Assembly (NCBI GenBank): GCA_021205755.1
Contig: JAJPWX010000090.1
Location: 1 to 40,379, forward strand
Direction: 5' to 3'
DNA from: Lachnospiraceae bacterium
Lineage (GTDB): Bacteria; Bacillota; Clostridia; Lachnospirales; Lachnospiraceae
DNA: 40,379 nt
Numbering within the stretch: position 1 is the first letter of the stretch; each line of letters starts with the position of its first letter. Positions 7,831 through 16,882 of the stretch are shown piece by piece. Both the position numbers and the translations under genes were made by a program. Below the pieces are notes generated by a model. It ran no database searches. It saw only the letters and a program-made list of their open reading frames with translations, and was not told the origin of the DNA.

Positions 7831-9612
7831 ATGGAGGATCAGAAGCTTGATAATCTGCTGAATTTGGCATTGGATGCGACAAATGAGGAAATGGAAAAAT
7901 CGGAGGATCTGGAGGCTGGGTACGATAGAGACAGGCAGACCTGGGAAGTGATTGTGCGTTATAGTGGTACGCCGCAGGATTTTTTTACGGCGCTTCCAGA
8001 GAGTTGGGAGAGCGTTATTCTTTCCGGAGGCTATGCGATCCTGACGGTTCCTGAAGATCAGATGCAGGCGCTGGGGGCAATTCGGCAGATTGAGTATGTG
8101 GAAAAACCGAAACGTCTTTATTTTTCTGTGTCGGTCGGGAGAAGTGTTTCCTGTCTGTATTCGGTGCAGGCGGCGCCGTTGGAATTGTTTGGAGCGGGGG
8201 TACTGGTGGCAGTGATTGATTCGGGTGTGGATTATTTCCATCCGGATTTTCGCAAAGAGGATGGAACCACACGTATTCTGGCAATGTGGGATCAGAGCGT
8301 GAGGGGGCACGCTCCGGCGGGATTCGTAAACGGTGTGGAGTATACGCAGGAAGACATCAATGCGGCTTTGGCGGCTGGTTCCCGTGAGGCGGGGCTGGCG
8401 CTTGTGCCAGAGCAGGATTTGAGCGGCCATGGTACGGAGGTGCTCGGTATTGCGGCGGGAAATGGGCGCGCGTCAGGGAATCCGTATCGCGGTGTGGCGG
8501 CGAAAAGCGATATTCTGGTTGTGAAACTGGGGACTCCGCGTCCGGATGGCTTTCCAAGTACGACGGAGCTGATGCAGGCACTGGAGTATGTGGTAAGAAA
8601 AGCGGAGGGGCTTGGCAAGCCGGTGGCGGTGAATCTGAGCTTTGGGAATGTGTACGGCTCTCACAGGGGGAATTCTTTGTTGGAGACTTACATTGATATG
8701 CTTTCAAACCGGGGAAGAAATGTGATTGTGGCTGGTACGGGAAATGAGGGGAATACTGGCGGACATATTTCCGGGAGACTCCGGGAGAGTGTGATTTCAG
8801 CTTTCAGCTCCGGAGAAGAGGAAATACGGGAGTATCAAAGAATCGAATTCCTGATCAATGATTTTGAGACGACCATGAATCTCCAGCTCTGGAAGAATTA
8901 TGAGGATGCGTTTGGAATCACGATTGTGCACCCAAACGGCCGCAGTGCGGGACCGTTTGGGGAGGAGATTGGCACCGTGCGCTATCGGTTGGGCAATACT
9001 GTTTTGCTGGTTTATTATGGTGAGCCGAGTCCATATCAGGCACAGCAGGAGATTTATATTGATTTTATCCCGGAAGGGGACTACATCGACAGCGGAATCT
9101 GGCAGATTCAGCTGTCGCCCCGGCGCATTGTTACCGGGGATTATTCGGTCTGGATGCCGGAAGCACGCGTCCGGAACGATGGAACACGTTTTTTAAATTC
9201 CACGCCGGATACAACGATGACCATTCCTTCTACAGCGGCAGGGGTGATTGCGGTCGGTGCTTATGACGCGCGGCGGGATGCGTATGCGTCCTTTTCCGGC
9301 CGGGGCTGGCCGGATACGCGGTACCGGAATCGTCCGGATCTGGTGGCTCCCGGCGTGGATGTCACGACGACAGCCGTGGGCGGCGGATATGTGACGGTAT
9401 CGGGGACATCCTTTGCAGCGCCTTTTGTTACCGGGGCAGCGGCGCTGCTGATGGAATGGGGGATTCTCAGGGGAAATGATCCGTATCTCTATGGGGAAAA
9501 AGTCCGTGCTTACCTTTGCCGCGGCGCACGGCAGCTGCCGGGTTACAGTGTGTGGCCGAATAATCAGGTGGGGTATGGGGCGTTGTGTATGCGGGAAAGT
9601 TTACCGATGTAG
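7831..9612 (+). CDS. S8 family (subtilisin-like, Csp-type) serine protease
   Basis: This 593-residue subtilase has an intact triad: D130 in VAVIDSGVD, H200 in SGHGTEV and S527 in SGTSFAAP, with oxyanion Asn N305 in GTGNEGN. The N-terminal 110 residues resemble the prodomain of clostridial Csp proteases. The long insert between the His/Asn half and the Ser motif (about 311-460) fits the Csp jelly-roll-containing class. No signal peptide is visible, so it is probably cytoplasmic or exported by another route. GGAGG at 7817-7821 supports the ATG. Csp relatives process spore germination enzymes, but no sle or ger gene is adjacent, so the substrate is unknown. It directly precedes the Wadjet operon in the same direction, without proof of a link. 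Confidence 0.92.
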   Translation: MEDQKLDNLLNLALDATNEEMEKSEDLEAGYDRDRQTWEVIVRYSGTPQDFFTALPESWESVILSGGYAILTVPEDQMQALGAIRQIEYVEKPKRLYFSVSVGRSVSCLYSVQAAPLELFGAGVLVAVIDSGVDYFHPDFRKEDGTTRILAMWDQSVRGHAPAGFVNGVEYTQEDINAALAAGSREAGLALVPEQDLSGHGTEVLGIAAGNGRASGNPYRGVAAKSDILVVKLGTPRPDGFPSTTELMQALEYVVRKAEGLGKPVAVNLSFGNVYGSHRGNSLLETYIDMLSNRGRNVIVAGTGNEGNTGGHISGRLRESVISAFSSGEEEIREYQRIEFLINDFETTMNLQLWKNYEDAFGITIVHPNGRSAGPFGEEIGTVRYRLGNTVLLVYYGEPSPYQAQQEIYIDFIPEGDYIDSGIWQIQLSPRRIVTGDYSVWMPEARVRNDGTRFLNSTPDTTMTIPSTAAGVIAVGAYDARRDAYASFSGRGWPDTRYRNRPDLVAPGVDVTTTAVGGGYVTVSGTSFAAPFVTGAAALLMEWGILRGNDPYLYGEKVRAYLCRGARQLPGYSVWPNNQVGYGALCMRESLPM

Positions 9613-9643
9613 ATGGATGCCGCTATCTGTCGAACCAGTAGTA

Positions 9644-9683
9644 GTTGAGATAAGATGAATCTGATCATGGTGTGACCTGTAAC
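9644..9683 (+). repeat. Intergenic 40-bp repeat, copy 1 (partner 21107-21146)
   Basis: Starting at GTTGAGATAA and ending near GACCTGTAA, this block matches 21107-21146 at about three quarters of positions, with transitions predominating. Both copies lie 80-200 bp before a gene and carry stops in the frames compared, so they are not coding. Confidence 0.55.
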
Positions 9684-9719
9684 GGTTCGCAGCGGTCGGT
9701 AGTGAAATTTCGGTTCCCC

Positions 9720-9748
9720 TTGCCTGCCCATCGCTTTTCTGTTATAGT
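9720..9748 (+). promoter_or_regulatory. Candidate promoter of the Wadjet operon
   Basis: TTGCCT and TATAGT are 17 bases apart, leaving a leader of about 115 nt before jetA. The leader has a small CGTCC-TGC-GGACG hairpin and a repeated GTCCGGA. Confidence 0.5.
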
Positions 9749-9869
9749 AAAAACAGATAAATCCTCGCTGGTTGGCATTCTCGTCCTGCGGACGGGATAA
9801 GTCCGGAACCACAGAAAGTCCGGATTCTATAAAAAATGGTTGAGTATGAACAAAAAGGAGAGTTCAGTT

Positions 9870-11384
9870 ATGCTTTTCGACGTCATCCCCCGCAATTTTT
9901 TCGGGCCGCTTGCGGCACCGGGGAAAACTGTATACTGGGAATGTCTCTGTCGGCTGTTTGAGGTAACCAACCGGCAGCTTTCTTTTGGCGTGGAGCGGGA
10001 TGTGCTGGTGGATGAGCTGCAGTTTTATTTTGATTCTGCGATGGCGGCGGATCTTCCAACGGATGAAACGTCTTCTCAAAACCGTTCGGCGGACTCCGCG
10101 AGCAATGGAGCCCCCGCTGATAATAGGAGAGGTGCTGTGCATTTGACCGACACGGATGAGTTGCATGAGGCATCTATGGAGTGGGATGGCGCTGACGCGG
10201 GCAGCATGAGCAGCCGCGATAAGGCCAATTTTATTCTCCGGCGGCTGGAAAACTATGGCTGGATTTCGGTGGAGACGGATTACAGCTATGTGCAGCGGGT
10301 GAGCTTCCGCGATTACGCGGTGCAGATTATGAAGACGCTCCTGAATATTCAGGAGGAAAAAAAGACCGAGTATCAGGGCTATATTTATACGATTTACAAT
10401 CTGGCCCGGGCAGGGCTTGACAGTCCGGGCGTCGGGCTTTTGCAGATTGTGGAAAACACGGACGCGCTGCTGACGGGTCTGAAGAGTCTGAATGCCAATA
10501 TTAAGCGCTATATTGATGACCTGACGAAATATAGTACCGTGGCAGAAATTCTGGACGCGCTATTGAATGATTATTACAGCAATGTGGTGGATAAGGCTTA
10601 CCATCGGCTTTTGACGTCGGATAATGTGTCAAAGTTCCGCCCGGAGATTCTGGAACGACTGGAGGCGAACAGCCGGAGTCCCCGTTACCTTAAAAAGGCG
10701 TCCGCGGAAATTGCTTCCCTGCGGGAGATTTCGGAAGAAGAGGCCCGGGAGCAGGTGCTTTCCATGCTGCACGACGTGATCGAAGCGTTTCGGCGGATGG
10801 ATGATATCCTTGGGGAGATTAATAAAAAGAATACAAATTATCAGCGTGCAGCCATCAATCGGGCGCGTTTTTTGCTCTCATCCAGCGAAGATGTGCGCGG
10901 GCAGTTAAAAGAAATCCTGGTTTTTCTGAATGAGCGGATCACGGAGAAGCAGCTGGACTATAATGCGATTTATGAACTGGAGGAGATGGATGGGCTGATT
11001 CGTGTCTTTTCCTGGGATTATCTGGATATGGATTCGCTGTACGCGCCGATTGAAGGGAAGAAGGAATTTGCGCCGGAAAAGGTGGAGGTTCCCGTTCCGG
11101 ATCTGGCACTGCGCCAGGAGAAGCGCAGGAAAATGAAAGAGCGGCTTGCGCGCGTGCTCAGTCCGCAGAAAATAGAGGCTTATGTAGAAGAGCAGCTTGG
11201 AGACAGAAAACAGATGTATGCGTCGGAGCTTCCGCTTGAGGAAGACGATACGTTTATCCGCGTGATTTATATACGGCTGTATGGGCAGCGGAAAAATATG
11301 AGCTATGAGCTGGAGATGAAGCAGGTCATGGAAAAGGATGGGTTCCGGTTCCGCGATTTTCTGATTCGCAGGAGAAAGGATTGA
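9870..11384 (+). CDS. jetA: Wadjet JetA (kleisin/MukF-like subunit, type III-like)
   Basis: This 504-residue protein opens with MLFDVIPRNFFGPLA, characteristic of the JetA family found in type III-like Wadjet loci. In Wadjet, JetA is the kleisin that bridges the SMC heads of JetC and recruits JetB and JetD; the complex extrudes DNA loops and cleaves small circular DNA. It is helical and charged, with no membrane segments. A Ser/Asp-rich linker lies around residues 65-105. ATG 9870 is chosen over TTG 9840 and ATG 9846 because AAAGGAG lies nine bases before it and homologues start near LFDVIP. jetB follows after 3 bp. Type assignment is from memory of family features and was not searched. Confidence 0.88.
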   Translation: MLFDVIPRNFFGPLAAPGKTVYWECLCRLFEVTNRQLSFGVERDVLVDELQFYFDSAMAADLPTDETSSQNRSADSASNGAPADNRRGAVHLTDTDELHEASMEWDGADAGSMSSRDKANFILRRLENYGWISVETDYSYVQRVSFRDYAVQIMKTLLNIQEEKKTEYQGYIYTIYNLARAGLDSPGVGLLQIVENTDALLTGLKSLNANIKRYIDDLTKYSTVAEILDALLNDYYSNVVDKAYHRLLTSDNVSKFRPEILERLEANSRSPRYLKKASAEIASLREISEEEAREQVLSMLHDVIEAFRRMDDILGEINKKNTNYQRAAINRARFLLSSSEDVRGQLKEILVFLNERITEKQLDYNAIYELEEMDGLIRVFSWDYLDMDSLYAPIEGKKEFAPEKVEVPVPDLALRQEKRRKMKERLARVLSPQKIEAYVEEQLGDRKQMYASELPLEEDDTFIRVIYIRLYGQRKNMSYELEMKQVMEKDGFRFRDFLIRRRKD

Positions 11385-11387
11385 AAA

Positions 11388-12050
11388 ATGGATTTATTCG
11401 AAGAAATGCTGCAAAAGGATAAGGATGAATTCCGCCGTGTCTGTAACAAGTTGATGAGTACCTGCTTTATCGTCAAACGTAATGAGGCGACGAAAGCGGA
11501 CTATTATTTTATTCTCCGTATGCGTGATGTATTTGAGCATTATCTGGGAATTCTGGGCTACACGCTGGAAATCAACGAAGATTATGGTGTGATTCAGATG
11601 GTGAACCGCGAGAATTATAATCATTTGAATCTGAAGCTTTATGATTCCATTATTCTGCTTCTGCTGCGGATTTTGTATGACGAGAAGAAGAGGGAGCTGT
11701 CGCTGACGGATGTGGTGGTGAACCTGGGCGAGATTCAGGATAAGTATTTATCGTTGAAAATTCGGGAAAAACAGATCGATAAAACGACAATGGGCAATGC
11801 GCTTCGGCTGTTTAAGCGTTATAATTTGATCGAAATACTGGATCGGGATCTGTTTCAGGAGGAGGCGCGGATTATTATCTATGATTCGATTCTGATGGCG
11901 GTGCGTGTGGAGGATATCCGCCGTGTAAACGAGCTGATCGGGCAGTATCGAAAAGGAAAGAATGAGCCTGCGATGGCGGAGCTGGAGACGGCGCGGCAGT
12001 TGTCAGCTGAGCCGAATCGAAAAGGGATGGCTGCAAATTCGCGCAGATAA
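11388..12050 (+). CDS. jetB: Wadjet JetB (KITE/MukE-like subunit)
   Basis: A 220-residue soluble protein between jetA and jetC, with AGGAGAAAGGA before ATG 11388. Size, position and the winged-helix-like pattern (a helical N-terminus, TDVVVNLGEIQDKYLSLKI, then a helical region ending YNLIEILDRD) fit the KITE subunit. In Wadjet, JetB dimerises and binds the kleisin JetA. The last 40 residues are low-complexity and basic, probably a disordered tail. jetC starts 17 bp downstream. Assignment rests on the operon as much as on the sequence. Confidence 0.85.
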   Translation: MDLFEEMLQKDKDEFRRVCNKLMSTCFIVKRNEATKADYYFILRMRDVFEHYLGILGYTLEINEDYGVIQMVNRENYNHLNLKLYDSIILLLLRILYDEKKRELSLTDVVVNLGEIQDKYLSLKIREKQIDKTTMGNALRLFKRYNLIEILDRDLFQEEARIIIYDSILMAVRVEDIRRVNELIGQYRKGKNEPAMAELETARQLSAEPNRKGMAANSRR

Positions 12051-12067
12051 GCGACGAGGAGATACCA

Positions 12068-15000
12068 ATGAAGAAACTGGAAAAAATACGCCTGATTAAC
12101 TGGCATGCCTTTGTGAATGAGACGATTGAGATGGATGATTCTGTCTTGCTTTCCGGAGAAAATGGAGCCGGAAAATCAACGCTGCTCGATGCGGTGCAGT
12201 TCGTTATCACCTGTTCGAAAGCAAATTTCAATAAAGCGGCGCATGACAAGGGCAAGCGGACGCTGAATGGTTATATGCGTTATAAGACTGGGCGTGAGGA
12301 TCGGCCTTATGAGCGCACAGGCGAGATCAGCAGCCATATTTCACTGCAGTTTTATGATGAGGCGAAGAAGCAGCCGTTTTTGATCGGCGCGGTGTTGGAT
12401 TCTGCGTCAGAGGAAAAGGAGCCGAATGTCGTCTGGTATCAGATGGAAAAACGAGAGCTTTCCGATGATTTATTTTTGCGGGGAAACCAGGTAAAGTCCA
12501 TTTCCGTATTTCGCTCGACGAATAAGGGAATCCATACGCTGGCGACAACGCAGACCGAGGCGAAGAAGATGGTACTCTCCCGTTTTGGCCGTCTGGAGGA
12601 TAAATTTTTCTCCCTGATTCCGAAAGCCCTGGCGTTTAAGCCGATTCCGGATATTAAGGATTTTGTCTATTCCTATGTGCTGGATAAAAAGGAAGTAAAC
12701 ATCGACGCCCTGAAGGAAAATGTGCGCAGCTATCAGGATCTGGAACGGATGCTGCAGGATGTAAAAACGCGTATTGAGGAGCTCGGCCGGATTAACGAGA
12801 AAGAGGCCGAGGTGGAGAAATATCTCCGTATCGACCGCAATCAGGAATATTATCTGGCTCGCGTGGACGTCGAGCTGGCTGTGCAGGAGCGGGAAGAGGC
12901 GGAGGAGAAGAAACGCTACGCCGGGCTTCAGCAGAGAGAGCTGGCCAGGCAGAAACAGATGCTGCAAAAGACGCTGGCGGAACGTCAGGAGACGATTACC
13001 AATTTAAGCGTGGAACTGAACGGGAATGAAGATTATCAGGCGCTGCATCAGATGAAGCGCCGGCTGGCGGAGCTGGAGGAAGCGCTCTCGCAGGATCGGC
13101 AGGAGATGCGGCAGCTCCGGGAAGCGGTGAAGCGCGCGCTTTCGGATGCGAAAAAGCTGCTGCAGGTGAAGGATACGGATCCGTGTGTCCGGGAGTATGT
13201 CCGGCTGCTGGAGACGCTGGAGACGTGCGAGAGCCTCGCGGATGTGAACCTTGCGCTGGAAAAGGTCATGGACTGGAAGAAGCGGATGTTTGGCAGGGTG
13301 CAGGAAAAGCTGGCGGAGACGCGTGTGGAGCTGCACGCAAAAGAACAGAGTATGACCGAATTGAAAGCGCGGATTGGTCAGCTGGAGAAGAAGCGCCTTA
13401 CGTACCCGCCGGAGGTAACGGCTCTGGCACAGAAGATTCGGGAGCAGTTTGCCCGGGTAGGGCGTTCCGGTGAGGTGCGCGTACTCTGTGAGCTGTTGGA
13501 TATCACAAATCCGGCATGGCAGAATGCGGTGGAAGGCTATCTGAACAACCAGCGTTTTTACCTGCTGGTCGAGCCGGATGACTTTGACCTGGCGCTGAGC
13601 GTCTATGACCGGATGCGTGAAAATAAAAAGGCATATGGTGCGGGTCTGATCAATACCGGGAAGCTGGAGAGTTACGATGAGGCTCCGGAGGGCTCGCTTG
13701 CGGAGGTGGTGACCTCCAAAAGCTTGTGGGCGAGACGTTATGTCAATATGATTCTGGGGCGTGTACATCGCTGCCAGCGCTATCAGGATCTGAAACAGTA
13801 TCCGACCGCAATCACGCGGCAGTGCATGCGCTACCAGAACCATGTGGTCAGTGCGATTCGCCCGGAGGTGTATCAGACGCCTTATATCGGCGCCGAGGCA
13901 TATCTGCGTCAGCTGGAACAGTGCCGCGAACAGGAAAAGGCACTTGGTCAGGAGATAAACGGGCTGAAGGAGAAAATCAGCAACCTGCTTTTTGTGACAA
14001 AGCCATTGGATACGGAAGCGGATGTAGACGTCAAGTACCGCCTTCATATTCTGGAAGAGACACGCAGCCATCAGGCGCAGCATTTGCAGTGCTCGGAGGG
14101 CATCAAAAAGCTGGAGGAAAATCAGACATTGATTCAAAAACAGCTTCACCTGGAAGCTTTACAGAGGGAACTGCGCTCGATTCAGGATGAAATTTCCCAA
14201 AATGATATCCAGAATGGGCGCTTCCAGCAGGAGGAGGCGCAGTGGACAGACCGGATTGCGGAGCTTCTGGCGCAGATTTCCTCTCTGGAAGCAGTACTCG
14301 CGGAGGTTGTAAGCCGGCTGGACACGGAATTTTCCACCTGCAGCAGGGAATATGAGCGGCAGGTCGAGGGGCGTTCGCTGCAGAAGTTTAAAGAGAACTT
14401 TGAGCGTGCCAGAAAGGCAAACTGGACGCTGAAAGAAAAGGCAGAAACAGATATGAGCCAGCTGATGCGCGCGTATAAGGTAGCGCATGATTTTGGCGCG
14501 GCGGAGACGATGACAGGATACCCGGAATTTCTGGCCGAATACGACAAGCTGAAGAATTCACAGCTTCTGGAATACGAGGAGAAGGTGTTAAAAGCAAGAC
14601 AGGCTGCCGAGGAAGAATTCCGCGAACAGTTTCTCTCGAGGCTCCAGGAAAATATCCGGCAGGCGCAGAACGAATTCAAAGAGCTCAACCGCTCCTTGCG
14701 CGACATTCATTTCAGCCGTGAACAGTATGAATTTTTGTACGAGCCGAACCGGCGCCTGAAGAAGTATTACCAGATGATTATGGATGATTTTAATATCATG
14801 CAGGGCGAATCCATTTTCAGCGGACTGTTTCAGCAAAACCACAGAGAGGTCATAGAAGAACTGTTCGAAAAGCTCGCCCTCGATGATGAGAGCAGCAGCA
14901 AAACTCTGGAGGAATATACGGATTACCGTACCTACATGGACTACGATATTAAAATTCAGAAGGACGATGGAAGCTATATGCTGTACTCGAAGGTCAGCCA

Positions 15001-15304
15001 GGAAAAAAGCGGCGGTGAGACACAGACTCCGTTTTACATCACCGTGGCGGCGTCCTTTATGCAATTATACCGCAACAGCATCGGAGGCGACGCGATTGGC
15101 CTGGTGATGCTTGACGAGGCATTTAATAATATGGATGATGAGCGAATCACCGGCGTGTTGGAATTCCTGACCCATTCGAACCTGCAGATGATCATTTCCG
15201 CGCCGCCGGAAAAAATTCAGTACATTGCCCCGTTTGTCAAAAAGGTGCTGCTGGTATTGCAGGACGATAAGGTGAGCTATGTTGAGGACTTCGGGCGGAT
15301 GTAG
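12068..15304 (+). CDS. jetC: Wadjet JetC (SMC/MukB-like ATPase)
   Basis: This 1078-residue SMC-like ATPase drives DNA loop extrusion in the Wadjet complex. The Walker A is SGENGAGKST (residues 29-38). Long charged coiled coils run from about 230 to 430 and 620 to 930 around a hinge-like globular region (about 440-620). The C-terminal head carries the signature-like KSGGE (979-983) and Walker B VMLDEA (1013-1018). All ATPase motifs look intact. Start ATG 12068 has GACGAGGAG upstream. The 3' end is separated from jetD by an unusual 178-bp spacer. Confidence 0.93.
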   Translation: MKKLEKIRLINWHAFVNETIEMDDSVLLSGENGAGKSTLLDAVQFVITCSKANFNKAAHDKGKRTLNGYMRYKTGREDRPYERTGEISSHISLQFYDEAKKQPFLIGAVLDSASEEKEPNVVWYQMEKRELSDDLFLRGNQVKSISVFRSTNKGIHTLATTQTEAKKMVLSRFGRLEDKFFSLIPKALAFKPIPDIKDFVYSYVLDKKEVNIDALKENVRSYQDLERMLQDVKTRIEELGRINEKEAEVEKYLRIDRNQEYYLARVDVELAVQEREEAEEKKRYAGLQQRELARQKQMLQKTLAERQETITNLSVELNGNEDYQALHQMKRRLAELEEALSQDRQEMRQLREAVKRALSDAKKLLQVKDTDPCVREYVRLLETLETCESLADVNLALEKVMDWKKRMFGRVQEKLAETRVELHAKEQSMTELKARIGQLEKKRLTYPPEVTALAQKIREQFARVGRSGEVRVLCELLDITNPAWQNAVEGYLNNQRFYLLVEPDDFDLALSVYDRMRENKKAYGAGLINTGKLESYDEAPEGSLAEVVTSKSLWARRYVNMILGRVHRCQRYQDLKQYPTAITRQCMRYQNHVVSAIRPEVYQTPYIGAEAYLRQLEQCREQEKALGQEINGLKEKISNLLFVTKPLDTEADVDVKYRLHILEETRSHQAQHLQCSEGIKKLEENQTLIQKQLHLEALQRELRSIQDEISQNDIQNGRFQQEEAQWTDRIAELLAQISSLEAVLAEVVSRLDTEFSTCSREYERQVEGRSLQKFKENFERARKANWTLKEKAETDMSQLMRAYKVAHDFGAAETMTGYPEFLAEYDKLKNSQLLEYEEKVLKARQAAEEEFREQFLSRLQENIRQAQNEFKELNRSLRDIHFSREQYEFLYEPNRRLKKYYQMIMDDFNIMQGESIFSGLFQQNHREVIEELFEKLALDDESSSKTLEEYTDYRTYMDYDIKIQKDDGSYMLYSKVSQEKSGGETQTPFYITVAASFMQLYRNSIGGDAIGLVMLDEAFNNMDDERITGVLEFLTHSNLQMIISAPPEKIQYIAPFVKKVLLVLQDDKVSYVEDFGRM

Positions 15305-15339
15305 ATATAAATGAGAGAAGAAAACGCCTATAGTCAGAG

Positions 15340-15436
15340 ATAGGGAATATCCTTTCCGAAAGACGGGGATGCCCATGCCCACAATCAGAGATTGGGGCAT
15401 AACCCGGCGAGGGAATATCCGTCCGAAAACAGGGAT
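15340..15436 (+). repeat. Imperfect direct repeat and hairpin between jetC and jetD
   Basis: The 178-bp gap has two related units: GGGAATATCC then CCGAAAGACGGGGAT near 15340-15366, and GGGAATATCC then CCGAAAACAGGGAT near 15411-15436. Each is preceded by CAGAGAT. Between them, 15375-15400 folds into an 11-bp hairpin (ATGCCC/GGGCAT plus CAATC/GATTG, one bulged A, AGA loop). No T run follows, so it does not look like a simple terminator. Confidence 0.65.
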
Positions 15437-15482
15437 ACATAAAGAACGGACGAAAAGGAAAGACACGGAGGAACCTGCGGAT

Positions 15483-16787
15483 ATGGCTGTGCGCCGATAC
15501 GATGAGAAAATTTTAAACAGCCTGCTGGATAAGTATGAGGGCAGCCTTCTCTACACCGGCAAAAACCGCCGTCGCCAGACGATCAGCTTTGCGGTAACAA
15601 AGACCACTTTGCCGGAATATTTTGACGAGGCATCTCTTCAATATGAAACGATCCACGCGCAGCTTGGCGAGTTGGAACAAAAGGGTTATATTCAGCTTGC
15701 CTGGAAGAACAGAAAGCCTGGCCATATTCTGGAAAAGTGTATTCTCTGCCCGGAAAAAGCGGAGGAGATATACGCACTGCTGCATCGTCTGCCTAAGGCG
15801 GAAAAAGAAGCCAGACTGTTAGCAGCTTGCGAGGAATGCAAAGGGAAACATCCGGTTATTGATCATTTTCTGAAATGGGTGGAGGCGCGTCTTCATGCGG
15901 GGGAGAGCGTCCGGCCATACGCAGATCCGGATACCCCTGAGAAGATAAAGGAACGTTGTGATCTTCTTCTGGAAATATTGACTAATCAGGAAGAAATCTT
16001 TCTGCGGGAATTTTCGGTTCGTTTCTGGAAAGATTCGAAGATAGCGGAGAAAGAACTCGGAGGAGCGGCGTCCATCATCACCCGTTTTTCTGATGATGAG
16101 ACATTGCGGGGGCTGGATACAGAGCAGCTGCTCGAAGAGTTTGGGATATATAAAAATCCATCCTGGGTTATGATAAAAGGGAGTGGAAGGCTTTGGATTG
16201 ATAAAGATAAAACGCCTGATGACATCGAATGGTCTGGGGAAGCGGCCAACAGGCAGAAGCCTTTTTCGAACTCCGGGAATCTTTCACTGGCAGATTTTCC
16301 AGGCGGCATTGGCCTCTCAAGTGAGGATATATCGCGCGTGCGCTGGGATACCATGTCTCTTCCGCCGCGGGTAATCACGATTGAGAATCTGACTTCTTTT
16401 CACCGCTGGAATGAAACGGACACGATGGCGATTTACCTGGGCGGGTACCATAACCGGGTAAAGAGAGCATTTCTGCGGATTTTGTATCAAACATATCAGG
16501 AAAGCAAATCGGAGAAGGTTACATTTGAGCACTTTGGGGATATTGATTGCGGCGGTTTCCGGATCTGGAAAAATCTTTGTGAGAAAACGGGGATTCCCTT
16601 TCAGACGCGCTTCATGGATGAGGCAACTTATTTCAAGTACCTGGAGTATGGAAAATCTTTGACGCCTCATGATCGGCAGGAACTGGAACGGATGGCAGAG
16701 GAGCCATATTTTGCAGCACAGAAGGGGCTGTTTGCGGCAATGCTTCGCTGTGGGAAAAAGCTGGAGCAGGAATGTATAAGATTATAA
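15483..16787 (+). CDS. jetD: Wadjet JetD (Toprim-like nuclease subunit)
   Basis: This 434-residue protein has the DUF2220/JetD C-terminal domain. JetD is the nuclease that cuts the extruded plasmid DNA. Likely Toprim-like metal residues are E301 in ITIENLTSF and D353/D355 in FGDIDCGG. The N-terminal half carries winged-helix-like segments (DEKILNSLLDKY, YETIHAQLGELEQKGYIQL). ATG 15483 with GGAGG at 15467-15471 is preferred; a longer frame from 15369 reads through the spacer repeats and is probably not translated. The system therefore looks complete, with all four subunits and all visible catalytic motifs. Confidence 0.9.
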   Translation: MAVRRYDEKILNSLLDKYEGSLLYTGKNRRRQTISFAVTKTTLPEYFDEASLQYETIHAQLGELEQKGYIQLAWKNRKPGHILEKCILCPEKAEEIYALLHRLPKAEKEARLLAACEECKGKHPVIDHFLKWVEARLHAGESVRPYADPDTPEKIKERCDLLLEILTNQEEIFLREFSVRFWKDSKIAEKELGGAASIITRFSDDETLRGLDTEQLLEEFGIYKNPSWVMIKGSGRLWIDKDKTPDDIEWSGEAANRQKPFSNSGNLSLADFPGGIGLSSEDISRVRWDTMSLPPRVITIENLTSFHRWNETDTMAIYLGGYHNRVKRAFLRILYQTYQESKSEKVTFEHFGDIDCGGFRIWKNLCEKTGIPFQTRFMDEATYFKYLEYGKSLTPHDRQELERMAEEPYFAAQKGLFAAMLRCGKKLEQECIRL

Positions 16788-16812
16788 TTTGGGAAAGGTT
16801 TATGAAACTCTC

Positions 16813-16841
16813 TTGACAATCGAACATATGTTCTGTATAAT
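16813..16841 (+). promoter_or_regulatory. Consensus promoter with embedded LexA (SOS) box
   Basis: TTGACA (16813-16818) and TATAAT (16836-16841) are both perfect and 17 bases apart. The spacer holds CGAACATATGTTCT (16821-16834), matching the Firmicute LexA operator CGAACRNRYGTTYC at all but the last specified base. LexA bound there would block the promoter and DNA damage would release it. Confidence 0.85.
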
Positions 16842-16882
16842 AAAAAACCAGATATTGGTATTTTTAAAGAAGGGAAAAAGAA

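Noticed and set aside
12068-15304. JetC as SbcC or RecN of DNA repair
   Set aside because: The gene order jetA-jetB-jetC-jetD and the Toprim-like last gene fit Wadjet; no sbcD or rec gene is adjacent.
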